NCBI GenBank assembly: GCA_025869365.1
Contig: JAOZVV010000018.1
Span: 18,605 to 82,604 of the forward strand
DNA: 64,000 nucleotides
Direction of reading: 5' to 3'
Source: Pseudonocardia sp.
GTDB taxonomy: Bacteria > Actinomycetota > Actinomycetes > Mycobacteriales > Pseudonocardiaceae
Under the pieces are notes generated by a model. The model worked only from the letters and a program-made list of their open reading frames with translations. It had not been told where the DNA came from and made no database searches. Below, piece after piece: positions 40,450 to 49,134 of the stretch. Each line of letters opens with the position of its first letter. Position 1 is the first letter of the stretch. A program made the translations under genes and the position numbers.

Positions 40450-41865
40450 ATGCAGACATTGCGCACGGGCGACCAGGTCGTCCAGGACCTCCCGTGGAAG
40501 TGGGGGGTGCAGGGAAAGATCTTCCTCATCGGCGGGCTCGGGTACATGTTCGACGCCTGGGACGTCGCCCTCAACGGCTTCCTCACCCCGCTGCTGGGCA
40601 CCGAGTTCGGCCTCTCCACCGGCCAGCGCGGCTTCGTCGCGACGGCCAACCTGATCGGCATGGCGGTCGGCGCGATCGCCTGGGGCACCATCGCGGACCG
40701 GATGGGCCGCAAGAAGGCCTTCTCGCTCACCCTGATGATCTTCGCCCTGTTCTCCGTGCTGGGCGCCCTGTCGCCGAGCTGGGAGATCTTCCTGCTGCTG
40801 CGCTTCCTGGCGGGCTTCGGGCTGGGCGGCTGCATCCCGGTGGACTACGCGATCGTCAGCGAGTTCAGCCCCCGCAAGCAGCGCGGCCGGGTGCTGGCGG
40901 CGATGGACGGCTGGTGGCCGATCGGCACGACGCTGGCCGGGCTCAGCGCGACCCTGCTCGTGCCGGTCACCGGCAACTGGCGCTGGATGCTCGCGATGAT
41001 GGTGCTGCCGGCGCTGCTGCTGTTCTGGGTCCGCCGCGGCGTCCCGGAGTCCCCGATCTACCTGGCGCGCACCGGTCGTGAGGCCGAGGCCCGCGCCGTC
41101 ATCGACGACATGGTGAAGCGGACGGGCGCGGCCCACGAGCCCTACGACATCCCGGTCGTCGTGCCGGAGCCCGTCGCGTCCCGCAAGCGGGGGCTGGGCG
41201 CCGCGCTCGAGCAGCTGCGGCTGGTGTGGGCGTTCAACCCCCGGGTCACCGGCGTGGCCTGGGCACTGTTCATCTCGGTGATGGTCGTCTACTACGCCGC
41301 GCTGAGCTGGATGCCGTCGATCCTGCGGGCCCAGGGCATGGGCGAGGTGGCCGCGTTCGGCTCGACGACGGTCATGAACGCGGTCGGCATCCTCGGCGTG
41401 CTCACCTCGGTCCTGCTGGTCGAGACGCTCGGACGCAAGTGGGTCATCGGCCTGGCCGCCCCGCTCGCCGCGGTGTCCCTGCTGGTGTTCTCCCTGGTCC
41501 TGGAGTCGTCGACCGCGGCGATCGTGATGATCGCGGTGTTCGGCTTCTTCGCCCTCGTCGTCATCCCGGTCATGTACGCCTACGTCTCCGAGCTCTACCC
41601 GACGGAGCTGCGCGCGAGCGGGTTCGGCTGGGCGTCGTCGATGAGCCGCGCCGTCACCGGGTTCGTCCCGCTGGTCTTCGGCACGGTCCTCTGGCCGGTG
41701 CTGGGCCTGCCGCTGACCTTCGCGCTGATGGGCCTGGTCGTGCTCGGCGCGGTGGCGTACATGGCCTTCGGCGCGCCCGAGACCAAGGGTCGCGAGCTGG
41801 ACCGGATCGTCGGGTCCGACGGGGCCGCCGGGCCGGACCGGGCGACGGAGGCCCGGTCGGTATGA
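40450..41865 (+). CDS. MFS transporter, probable niacin uptake (NiaP-like)
   Basis: 471 residues, ATG at 40450 with GGGAG upstream, 20 bp after nicC. Twelve membrane helices of the sugar-porter/SV2-related type: DAWDVALNGFLTPLLG in helix 1, GTIADRMGRKKAFSLTL (loop 2-3), FGLGGCIPVDYAIVSEFSPRKQRGR, and PTELRASGFGWASSMSR (loop 10-11), ending PETKGRELDRI. The group includes NiaP, the bacterial niacin transporter. Placement between nicC and the nicotinate dehydrogenase makes nicotinate the best-guess substrate. The stop overlaps the next ATG (ATGA). Confidence 0.82.
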   Translation: MQTLRTGDQVVQDLPWKWGVQGKIFLIGGLGYMFDAWDVALNGFLTPLLGTEFGLSTGQRGFVATANLIGMAVGAIAWGTIADRMGRKKAFSLTLMIFALFSVLGALSPSWEIFLLLRFLAGFGLGGCIPVDYAIVSEFSPRKQRGRVLAAMDGWWPIGTTLAGLSATLLVPVTGNWRWMLAMMVLPALLLFWVRRGVPESPIYLARTGREAEARAVIDDMVKRTGAAHEPYDIPVVVPEPVASRKRGLGAALEQLRLVWAFNPRVTGVAWALFISVMVVYYAALSWMPSILRAQGMGEVAAFGSTTVMNAVGILGVLTSVLLVETLGRKWVIGLAAPLAAVSLLVFSLVLESSTAAIVMIAVFGFFALVVIPVMYAYVSELYPTELRASGFGWASSMSRAVTGFVPLVFGTVLWPVLGLPLTFALMGLVVLGAVAYMAFGAPETKGRELDRIVGSDGAAGPDRATEARSV

Positions 41866-42671
41866 AACCCGCCGCCTTCTCCTACCACCGCGCCCACTCC
41901 GTCGCCGGCGCGGTGGGGCTGCTCACCGAGCTGGGCGAGGACGCGAAGGTCATCGCGGGCGGGCAGAGCCTGGTCGCGATGATGAACTTCCGGCTCGCCC
42001 GCCCGGAGCACCTGATCGACATCACCCACGTCGACGGGCTGTCCGGGATCCGCCGGGACGGCGCCGCGCTGCACCTCGGCGCCCTGGTCACGCACCGGGC
42101 CGTCGAGCGGGCGGACCTGGGCCCGGAGTTCCGGGTGCTGTCCGAGGCCATGGCCTGGGTGGGGCACCTGCCGATCCGCACCCGCGGGACGGTCGGCGGG
42201 AGCATCGCGCACTCGGACGCGACGGCCGAGTGGTGCCTGCTCGCGGTGCTCCTGGACGCCCGGATCGTGGCCGAGGGCCCGGCCGGGCGCCGGGAGATCG
42301 CGGCCGGGGAGTTCTTCCTCGGCCCGTACACGACCGCGCTGGAGCCGGACGAGCTGATCGTCGAGATCGTGTTCCCCCGGCCCGCGCCGCGGGCGGCGCT
42401 CACCGAGTACGCGGACCGCAAGGGGGACTTCGCGATCGTCGCCGCCGCGGTGGACCTCGACGCCCCCGGGGGGCCGCGGGTCGTCCTCGGCGGGGTCGCG
42501 CCCACCCCGGTGAGCGTGGCCCCGCGGACCGGCGCGGGTTCCCGCTCACCCGGGGAGATCGTCGCCGCGGCCGTCGAGGTCCGGGACGAGCCCGGGATCA
42601 GCGCGCACTACCGGCGCGGGCTGGTGCGGACCCTCGTCGACCGCGCCTGGGCGGAGGCGGCCGCCCGATGA
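41862..42671 (+). CDS. FAD subunit of a molybdenum hydroxylase (CoxM-like), probable nicotinate dehydrogenase
   Basis: 269 residues. CO dehydrogenase/xanthine dehydrogenase medium subunit that passes electrons from the Fe-S subunit via FAD. The FAD motifs are KVIAGGQSLVAMMNFRLARP and TRGTVGGSIAHSDATAEW. The C-terminal domain (YADRKGDFAIVAAAVDLD) is also typical. The gene is ATGA-coupled to the transporter before it and the Mo subunit after it. The well-studied P. putida NicAB enzyme lacks an FAD subunit and uses cytochrome domains, so this operon encodes a different version of the enzyme. Confidence 0.9.
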   Translation: MKPAAFSYHRAHSVAGAVGLLTELGEDAKVIAGGQSLVAMMNFRLARPEHLIDITHVDGLSGIRRDGAALHLGALVTHRAVERADLGPEFRVLSEAMAWVGHLPIRTRGTVGGSIAHSDATAEWCLLAVLLDARIVAEGPAGRREIAAGEFFLGPYTTALEPDELIVEIVFPRPAPRAALTEYADRKGDFAIVAAAVDLDAPGGPRVVLGGVAPTPVSVAPRTGAGSRSPGEIVAAAVEVRDEPGISAHYRRGLVRTLVDRAWAEAAAR

Positions 42672-45019
42672 ACGAAGCCGCTTTCCGCAAGGACGGCGCG
42701 TGGGTCGGCGCGTCCGTCCCCCGCCGTGAGGACCCCCGGCTGCTGGCCGGGCGCGGCCGCTTCGTCGACGACATCACCCTGCCCGGCATGCTGCACGCCC
42801 AGTTCGTCCGCAGCACCGAGGCGCACGCCGAGATCCGGTCCGTCGATCTCGCCGAGGTCCGCGCGGTCCCCGGCGTCGTCGCCGCGTTCGACGCCGCGGA
42901 CCTGGACCTGCGCGACATCACCGCGCTGCTGGACCGGCCCGCGGCGGAGTTCGTCCCGACCGCGATGCCGGTGCTCGCCCGGGACCGGGTGCGCTATGTC
43001 GGGGAGCCGGTCGCGATCGTCGTCGCGCGGGACCCGTACGCCGCCGAGGACGGGCTGGAGGCGGCCGTCGTCGAGTACGCACCGCTCGAACCGGTCGTCT
43101 CCGACACCGCCGCGCTGGCCCCCGGCGCCCCCCTCGTGCACGCCGAGGCGGCGGCGAACACCCTGGTGGACGTCTCGATGTTCGCCACCGAGGGCATCGA
43201 GGAGACCTTCGCCGAGGCGCACACCGTGGTCCGGGTGCAGACCCGGACCGGCCGGCAGAACGCGCTCCCGCTGGAGACCCGCGGTGTCGTCGCGGACTGG
43301 GACGACCGCGACGAGCAACTGCGCGTGCAGACCTGTTCGCAGGTCCCGCACCAGGTGCGCACCGTGCTCGCGCGCTGCGTCGGGCTCGACGAGAAACGGG
43401 TCCGGGTCACCGTGCCGGACATGGGCGGCGGGTTCGGGCAGAAGTGCGTGGTCGGCCGCGAGGAGATCGCCGCCGCGGCCGCCGCGCTGCGGTTGCGCAG
43501 GCCCGTCAAGTGGATCGAGGACCGGCGCGACGCGCTCACCGCGTCCTTCCTCGCCCGCGAGCAGCGCTACGACGTGCGCGCCGCGTTCTCCGCCGACGGC
43601 GAGATCCTCGGGATCGACGCCGACGTCGTCTGCGACATGGGCGCCTACTCCTGCTACCCGTTCACGGCCGGGATCGAGCCGCTGATGGCGTCCGCGGAGA
43701 TGCCGTCGGTCTACACGGTCCCCGCCTACCGGGTGCGGGCCCGCGCGGTCACCACGAACAAGGCGCCGACCGCCCCGTACCGCGGGGTGAGCAGGCCGCA
43801 GTACGTGATGGTCGTCGAGCGGCTGTTCGAGAAGGCGGCCCGCGCCCTGGGCCTCGACGCCGTGGAGCTGCGGCGGCGCAACCTGATCACGACCTTCCCC
43901 TACACCGGCGTCAACGCCGTCACCTACGACCCGGGGTCCTACCTGGAGTCGCTGGACCTCTGCGAGGCGACGCTGCGCGAGGAGGGCTGGTTCGACCGCC
44001 GTGCGGAGCCCGGGAGGGTCGTCGGCATCGGCTTCGCCTGCTTCTCCGAGCGCACCGGCTACGGCTCGGGTGCGTTCGCGCAGCGCAGGATGGCGGTCGT
44101 CCCCGGCTTCGACCTCTCGCAGATCACGATGGACCTCGACGGCACCGTCGCCGTCACCACCGGCACGCTCTCCCACGGGCAGAGCCACGAGACGACGATG
44201 GCGCAGATCGTGGCGGACCGGCTCGGCCTCCCCTACGAGCGCGTCAAGATCGTCCAGGGGGACACTGACCGGATCACCTACGGCTGGGGCTCCTTCGCGT
44301 CGCGGTCGATCACCATCGGCGGCAGCGCGGTCGCGGCCGCGTCGGTGAAGCTGGGCGAGCGGCTCCGGGAGATCGCCGCGCACCTGCTGGGCACCGACCT
44401 CGACTCCACCGCCCTCGACGGCGACGGCGGGGTCCGCGCCGGGGACCGGCGGCTGTCCTACGCCGAGCTGGCCGACGTCGCCTACCTGCGCTCCCACCTG
44501 CTGCCCAAGGGCCTCGACCCGGGGCTCTCGGCCACCGCGAGCTTCGACGTCGACGGGGACGGGACCTTCTCCAACGCCACCCACGGCGTGGTCGTCGAGC
44601 TGGACCCGGGCACCGGGGGCGTGCGGATCCTGCGCTACGTCTGCGTGGAGGACTGCGGGGTCGCGATCCACCCGCAGGTCGTCGAGGGCCAGGCACGCGG
44701 GGGAATCGCCCAGGGGATCGCGGGCGCCCTGTTCGAGCAGGTCACCTACGACGAGGCGGGCCAGCCCCAGGCCCCCAGCTTCATGGAGTACAAGGTGCCG
44801 ACGGCCGCGGAGATCCCGGACGTGCGCATCGAGCACCTGGAGACGCCCTGCGCGTTCACCGAGAGCGGGGCCAAGGGGGCGGGCGAGGGCGGCACCATCG
44901 GCGCGCCCGCCGCCGTGCTCAACGCGGTGAACGACGCGCTGCGGCACACCGGGACCGAGCTCGACGACACCCCGATCCCCCGGGAGTCGATCTTCCGAGC
45001 CCTGGAGGTGGGCAGATGA
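42668..45019 (+). CDS. Molybdopterin (large) subunit of a xanthine-dehydrogenase-family hydroxylase, probable nicotinate dehydrogenase
   Basis: 783 residues. It hydroxylates an aromatic N-heterocycle with water as oxygen source at a Mo-molybdopterin cytosine dinucleotide site. It shows RREDPRLLAGRGRFVDD at the N-terminus, MGGGFGQKCVVGREE (Mo-cofactor loop), APYRGVSRPQ, GTLSHGQSHETTMAQIVADRLGL, and ESGAKGAGEGGTIGAPAAVLNAV with the catalytic glutamate at E740. The AYRCSFR loop that marks CO dehydrogenase is absent. It would convert nicotinate to 6-hydroxynicotinate. It is ATGA-coupled on both sides. Confidence 0.88.
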   Translation: MNEAAFRKDGAWVGASVPRREDPRLLAGRGRFVDDITLPGMLHAQFVRSTEAHAEIRSVDLAEVRAVPGVVAAFDAADLDLRDITALLDRPAAEFVPTAMPVLARDRVRYVGEPVAIVVARDPYAAEDGLEAAVVEYAPLEPVVSDTAALAPGAPLVHAEAAANTLVDVSMFATEGIEETFAEAHTVVRVQTRTGRQNALPLETRGVVADWDDRDEQLRVQTCSQVPHQVRTVLARCVGLDEKRVRVTVPDMGGGFGQKCVVGREEIAAAAAALRLRRPVKWIEDRRDALTASFLAREQRYDVRAAFSADGEILGIDADVVCDMGAYSCYPFTAGIEPLMASAEMPSVYTVPAYRVRARAVTTNKAPTAPYRGVSRPQYVMVVERLFEKAARALGLDAVELRRRNLITTFPYTGVNAVTYDPGSYLESLDLCEATLREEGWFDRRAEPGRVVGIGFACFSERTGYGSGAFAQRRMAVVPGFDLSQITMDLDGTVAVTTGTLSHGQSHETTMAQIVADRLGLPYERVKIVQGDTDRITYGWGSFASRSITIGGSAVAAASVKLGERLREIAAHLLGTDLDSTALDGDGGVRAGDRRLSYAELADVAYLRSHLLPKGLDPGLSATASFDVDGDGTFSNATHGVVVELDPGTGGVRILRYVCVEDCGVAIHPQVVEGQARGGIAQGIAGALFEQVTYDEAGQPQAPSFMEYKVPTAAEIPDVRIEHLETPCAFTESGAKGAGEGGTIGAPAAVLNAVNDALRHTGTELDDTPIPRESIFRALEVGR

Positions 45020-45522
45020 TCCAGCTGATCGAACTGACCGTGAACGGGGAACGGCACGACCTCGCGGTCGAGCCCCGCCGCACCCTCGTCGACGTGCTGC
45101 GCCACGACCTGGGGCTGACCGGCACGCACGTCGGCTGCGAGCACGGGATCTGCGGCGCGTGCACCGTGCTCGTCGACGGCGCCCCGGTCCGCGCGTGCCT
45201 GATGTTCCCCGCCCAGGTCGAGGGCGCCGACATCCGGACCGTGGAGTCCCTGGCGGCGCCGGACGGGACGCTGAACGACCTGCAGCAGTGCTTCTCCGCC
45301 CATCACGGCCTGCAGTGCGGGTTCTGCACCCCCGGGTTCCTCATGCTGGCCGAGGGCTACCTCGCCGAGGAGCCGGACGCGACGAAGGAGGAGATCCGCG
45401 AGGTCGTCGCGTCCAACCTGTGCCGGTGCACGGGGTACCAGACCATCGTCGAGGCCATCGACGACTGCGCCGTCCGACGCCGGGCGGCCCTGCAGCAACA
45501 GCTCGACGGGAGCACGGCATGA
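45016..45522 (+). CDS. 2Fe-2S (small) subunit of the same molybdenum hydroxylase
   Basis: 168 residues, the usual size for CoxS/NdhS-type subunits. The N-terminal plant-ferredoxin cluster is held by C41, C46, C49 and C61 (GCEHGICGACTVLVDGAPVRAC). The second, buried cluster is held by C101, C104, C136 and C138 (CGFCTPGFL and NLCRCTGYQTIV). It carries electrons from molybdenum to the FAD subunit. All eight cysteines are present, so the complex should be functional. It is ATGA-coupled to the large subunit and to the amidohydrolase that follows. Confidence 0.93.
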   Translation: MIQLIELTVNGERHDLAVEPRRTLVDVLRHDLGLTGTHVGCEHGICGACTVLVDGAPVRACLMFPAQVEGADIRTVESLAAPDGTLNDLQQCFSAHHGLQCGFCTPGFLMLAEGYLAEEPDATKEEIREVVASNLCRCTGYQTIVEAIDDCAVRRRAALQQQLDGSTA

Positions 45523-46160
45523 GCTATCACGGTGAACCGACCGACCGGACCTACGAGCGCGCCGGCTTCGGCGCCCCGACCCCGCGCGGGGAGCGGCCCG
45601 CCATCGTCGTCGTGGACCTGACGTCGGGGTTCACCGACCGCGCGTATCCCACCGGCGCGGACCTGGACGACGTCGTCGCGGCCACCGCACGGCTGGCCGA
45701 CGCGGCGCGCGGGGCAGAGGTCCCGGTGGTCTACACGACGATCGCGTTCACCCCGGCCGAGCTGGGGTCCGTGGCCTGGCTGCGCAAGGCACCGGGCATG
45801 GCCGCGCTCGCCGTCGGCTCGCCCGCCGTGCGGATCGACGCCCGGCTGCCCTGCACCGACGCGGACCACCTGATCACCAAGAAGGGCGCCTCGGCGTTCT
45901 TCGGCACCGGGCTCGCCGCGCTGCTCACCGGCCTCGGGGTGGACACCGTGCTCGTCTGCGGGGCCACGACCAGCGGCTGCGTCCGCGCCACGGCCGTCGA
46001 CGCCGTCCAGTCCGGCTTCGGTGTGCTCGTCCCGCGCGAGTGCGTGGGTGACCGGGCCCAGGGCCCCCACGACGCCAACCTGTCCGACATCGACGCCAAG
46101 TACGGCGACGTGATCGACCTGGCCGACGCGCTGACCTACGTCTCGGGGAGCAAGCCGTGA
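45519..46160 (+). CDS. nicF: Isochorismatase-fold maleamate amidohydrolase
   Basis: 213 residues. Cysteine hydrolase with the isochorismatase triad D33 (VVDLTSGFTD), K122 (ITKKGASAFFGTGL) and C154 (VCGATTSGCVRATAVDAVQSGF). In the nicotinate pathway NicF converts maleamate to maleate plus ammonia. N-carbamoylsarcosine amidase and other members share the fold, so the specific call depends on the adjacent NicD, NicX and NicE homologues. ATG at 45519 overlaps the previous stop, and its own stop overlaps the nicD GTG. Confidence 0.85.
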   Translation: MSYHGEPTDRTYERAGFGAPTPRGERPAIVVVDLTSGFTDRAYPTGADLDDVVAATARLADAARGAEVPVVYTTIAFTPAELGSVAWLRKAPGMAALAVGSPAVRIDARLPCTDADHLITKKGASAFFGTGLAALLTGLGVDTVLVCGATTSGCVRATAVDAVQSGFGVLVPRECVGDRAQGPHDANLSDIDAKYGDVIDLADALTYVSGSKP

Positions 46161-47017
46161 CCCACCCCGCCACCTCCACCGGGTCCCCCCGTGCGGTCCG
46201 ACAGGACGCGCTGGCGGACCTGGCCGACGTCCCCGCCGTGTCCCGGTGGGTGCGCTCGGGGGCGCTGCGCCTGCACGTGCTCGACTACGGCGGCGCCGGG
46301 GTCCCGCTGGTGCTGGTCCCCGGGATCACCAGCCCGGCCGTGACCATGGACTTCGTGGCCCGCGAGCTGCGGGACCTGGTGCGCCCCGTCGTCGTCGACG
46401 TCCGGGGGCGCGGGCTCTCGGACTCCGGGGCGAGCTACTCCCTCACCGACTACGCGGACGACACCGTCGCCGTCGCCGCGGGGCTGGACCTGGACCGGCC
46501 GGTCCTGGCCGGTCACTCGATGGGGGCGCGGATCGTCGCCGTCGCCGCGGCGCGGGGGGTCCCCGTCCGGGGCACGATCGTGGTGGACCCGCCGATGAGC
46601 GGCCCCGGCCGCGGCCCGTACCCGACCACGCTGGAGGCCTTCCTCGGCCAGCTCGCGCAGGCACGGCGGGGTACGGACGCGGACGAGGTCGCCCGCGCCT
46701 GGCCGCGGTGGCCCCGCCGGGAGCAGGAGTTGCGCGCCCGCTGGCTGTCCAGCTGCGACACCGAGGCGATCCGGGCCACGCACGAGGGCTTCGAGACCGA
46801 GGACTTCTTCGACACCTGGCCCGCGGTACCCGCCCCGGCCGTCCTGCTGCACGGGGCGGACTCCCCGGTCGTCACCGCGGCGGGCGCCGGGGAGGCCGCG
46901 AAGGCCAACCCCGACGCGACGCTCGTCGAGATCCCGGACGCCGGGCACATGGTCTTCTGGGACAACCCGGGCCCGGCGCTGCACCTGTTCCGCGAGGCGC
47001 TGCGCACCGTCCTCTGA
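46157..47017 (+). CDS. nicD: Alpha/beta hydrolase, N-formylmaleamate deformylase
   Basis: 286 residues, GTG start at 46157 overlapping the nicF stop (GTGA). Serine hydrolase fold with nucleophile S121 (LAGHSMGARIV), acid in LLHGADSPVV and His in PDAGHMVFWDNP. NicD hydrolyses N-formylmaleamate to maleamate and formate without metals. The LVPGITSPAVTMDFVARELRD N-terminus and DVRGRGLSDSG loop fit that group. It is the last gene of the plus-strand run, and its TGA touches the stop of the convergent formaldehyde dehydrogenase gene. Confidence 0.85.
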   Translation: MTHPATSTGSPRAVRQDALADLADVPAVSRWVRSGALRLHVLDYGGAGVPLVLVPGITSPAVTMDFVARELRDLVRPVVVDVRGRGLSDSGASYSLTDYADDTVAVAAGLDLDRPVLAGHSMGARIVAVAAARGVPVRGTIVVDPPMSGPGRGPYPTTLEAFLGQLAQARRGTDADEVARAWPRWPRREQELRARWLSSCDTEAIRATHEGFETEDFFDTWPAVPAPAVLLHGADSPVVTAAGAGEAAKANPDATLVEIPDAGHMVFWDNPGPALHLFREALRTVL

Positions 47018-48238
47018 TCAGGCGGCGCGACCGACCATGCCGTGCGGGTCGAGCACGAACTTGCGTGCCGCTCCCCGGTCGAACTCCTGGTAGCCCCGCG
47101 GGGCGTCGTCGAGGCCGATCACGGTGGCGTTCACCGCCTTCGCGATGTGTGCCTTGTCGTGCAGGATCGCCATCATCAGGCCGCGGTTGTAGCGCAGCAC
47201 CGGGCACTGCCCGGTGGTGAAACCGTGGCTCTTCGCCCAGCCCAGGCCGAGGCGGACCTTGAGGGTCCCCTCCTGCGCATCGGCGTCCGCGGCCCCCGGG
47301 TCCCCGGTCACGTACAGGCCGGGGATGCCGAGCCGGCCGGCGGCACGGGTGATCGTCATGATGTCGTTGAGCACCTGCGCGGGTGCCTCGCCCCCGCCGC
47401 CGTGCCCGCTCGCCTCGAACCCGACGGCGTCGACGGCGCAGTCCACCTCCGGTACGCCGAGCACCTGCGCGATCTGGTCCTCCAGCGTGGCGTCCTGGGC
47501 GATGTCGACGGTCTCGCAGCCGAACGAGCGCGCCTGCTCCAGCCGTTCCTTGTTGAGGTCCCCGACGATCACCGCGGCCGCGCCCAGCAGCTGTGCCGAG
47601 TAGGCGGCGGCGAGCCCGACCGGGCCCGCTCCCGCGACGTACACCGTCGAACCGGTCGTGACGCCGGCCGTCACCGCGCCGTGGTAGCCCGTCGGGAAGA
47701 TGTCCGAGAGCATCGTCAGGTCGAGGATCTTCTCCAGCGCCTGGTCCCGGTCCGGGAACTTCAGCAGGTTGAAGTCCGCGAACGGGACCATGACGTACTC
47801 GGCCTGCCCGCCCTCCCAGCCGCCCATGTCGACGTAGCCGTAGGCCGAGCCCGCCCTGGCGGGGTTCACGTTGAGGCAGACACCCGTGTGGCCCTCGCGG
47901 CAGTTCCGGCACCGGCCGCAGGCGATGTTGAACGGCACGGTGACGATGTCCCCGACGTCGAGGAACTGGACGTCGGCGCCCTTCTCGATGATCTCCCCGG
48001 TGATCTCGTGCCCGAGGGTCTGCCCGGGGGGTGCGGTGGTGCGGCCGCGGACCATGTGCTGGTCCGAGCCGCAGATGTTCGTCGAGACGCACCGCAGGAT
48101 CACCCCGTGCGGTGCCTCCCGGGTCATCCCCGTGGCCTGTGCGACGTCCGCCGGTACCTCGAGCTTCGGCATGTCGTGGTCCTCGACGGCGACGAGGCCC
48201 GGCTCCTTGTAGACGACGATTTTGTTTCCACCCATCAC
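47018..48238 (-). CDS. fdhA: Glutathione-independent formaldehyde dehydrogenase (zinc MDR)
   Basis: 406 residues from GTG 48238, or 405 from ATG 48235. Zinc-dependent NAD dehydrogenase close to Pseudomonas putida FdhA (398 residues), which oxidises formaldehyde, or dismutates aldehydes, with tightly bound NAD. Motifs: NICGSDQHMVRGRT (catalytic Zn Cys), LGHEITGEI, four structural-zinc cysteines in CGRCRNCREGHTGVC, and GAGPVGLAAAYSAQLLGA. It sits inside the nicotinate cluster, whose pathway yields formate and not formaldehyde, so its role here is not obvious. It may be a passenger or supply a C1 side reaction. Confidence 0.9.
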   Translation of the reverse strand: MMGGNKIVVYKEPGLVAVEDHDMPKLEVPADVAQATGMTREAPHGVILRCVSTNICGSDQHMVRGRTTAPPGQTLGHEITGEIIEKGADVQFLDVGDIVTVPFNIACGRCRNCREGHTGVCLNVNPARAGSAYGYVDMGGWEGGQAEYVMVPFADFNLLKFPDRDQALEKILDLTMLSDIFPTGYHGAVTAGVTTGSTVYVAGAGPVGLAAAYSAQLLGAAAVIVGDLNKERLEQARSFGCETVDIAQDATLEDQIAQVLGVPEVDCAVDAVGFEASGHGGGGEAPAQVLNDIMTITRAAGRLGIPGLYVTGDPGAADADAQEGTLKVRLGLGWAKSHGFTTGQCPVLRYNRGLMMAILHDKAHIAKAVNATVIGLDDAPRGYQEFDRGAARKFVLDPHGMVGRAA

Positions 48239-48383
48239 CCCTGACTACTCCGCTGTGTCCTTGGTCACAACCGTTCCGGGGTACAGGATCCGCGGCGACC
48301 GGCCGGGCGTGGCCTGCGGGCACGGCGCGACGGTGCAGGCCATGACCCGGTCCCGTGGGTGCCGCCGCGACGACCGGGCCTGC

Positions 48384-49130
48384 TCACGGGGCCAGGAGTC
48401 GTCCGGCGTCCGGGACGGTCGGCGGGAGGCCGAGCTCCTGCAGGATGCGGTAGGTGGTGGCGGTGGCGGCGGAGAGGACAGGGATGCCGACGGCGTCCTG
48501 GACGGGCTGGATCGAGGACAGCGAGGGCATCTGCACGCAGGCGGACAGGACGAGGGCGTCGGCCCGGGTGAGGTCGAGCCGCTTGTAGTGCTCCCGCAGG
48601 TCGGCGGGGTCGAGGCGGGCCACGGCGAGGTTGTCGGGGACCTCCAGGGACAGCGAGTCCACGACCTGGATGCCGGCGTCTTCGAGGTAGTCGACGACGG
48701 CCTGGGTCAACGGCTTCAGGTACGGGGTGATGATCGCGACCCGTTCCGCGCCGAGGGCGGTGATCCCGGCGAGGAGCGCCCCGGCGGAGGAGACGACCGG
48801 CGCGGAGGAGCCTTCGGCGCGCAGCGCGGTGGTGATGGCGTCCTCGGCGGTGCAGTGATAGCCCGGACCCTGGGCCATGATCGCGACCAGGCAGGCGGTG
48901 GCCACGACGTCCGGGCGGGCGTCGGCCAGCTCGGTGGCGGCGCGTTCGGCCTGGGCGTTCATCGCGCGCAGTTGTTCAGGGGTGACGTGTTGCATGCGGG
49001 CGCGGGCGGCGTGGAAGACGAACCGGTTGCGCGGATCGAGCTGTTCGCGCTCGCGCAGCATCCGCGGCAGCTCGGTCTCCATGGTCAGGTTCGAGCTCGG
49101 GACGATCATCCCGATGTGGTGGTCGGTCAT
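48384..49130 (-). CDS. nicE: Maleate cis-trans isomerase (Asp/Glu racemase family)
   Basis: 248 residues from ATG at 49130. It isomerises maleate to fumarate without cofactor. The two catalytic cysteines are C80 (VATACLVAIM) and C198 (VLSACVQMPS), as in bacterial maleate isomerases. IGMIVPSSNLTMETE is the N-terminal substrate loop. It lies 4 bp downstream of the dioxygenase gene on the same strand, forming a two-gene unit that supplies the second and last steps of pyridine-ring breakdown. The product enters the TCA cycle. Confidence 0.92.
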   Translation of the reverse strand: MTDHHIGMIVPSSNLTMETELPRMLREREQLDPRNRFVFHAARARMQHVTPEQLRAMNAQAERAATELADARPDVVATACLVAIMAQGPGYHCTAEDAITTALRAEGSSAPVVSSAGALLAGITALGAERVAIITPYLKPLTQAVVDYLEDAGIQVVDSLSLEVPDNLAVARLDPADLREHYKRLDLTRADALVLSACVQMPSLSSIQPVQDAVGIPVLSAATATTYRILQELGLPPTVPDAGRLLAP

Positions 49131-49134
49131 CGCG

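Noticed and set aside
42668..45019. Aerobic CO dehydrogenase large subunit
   Set aside because: The AYRCSFR active-site loop of form I CODH is missing. The surrounding genes are all pyridine catabolism.
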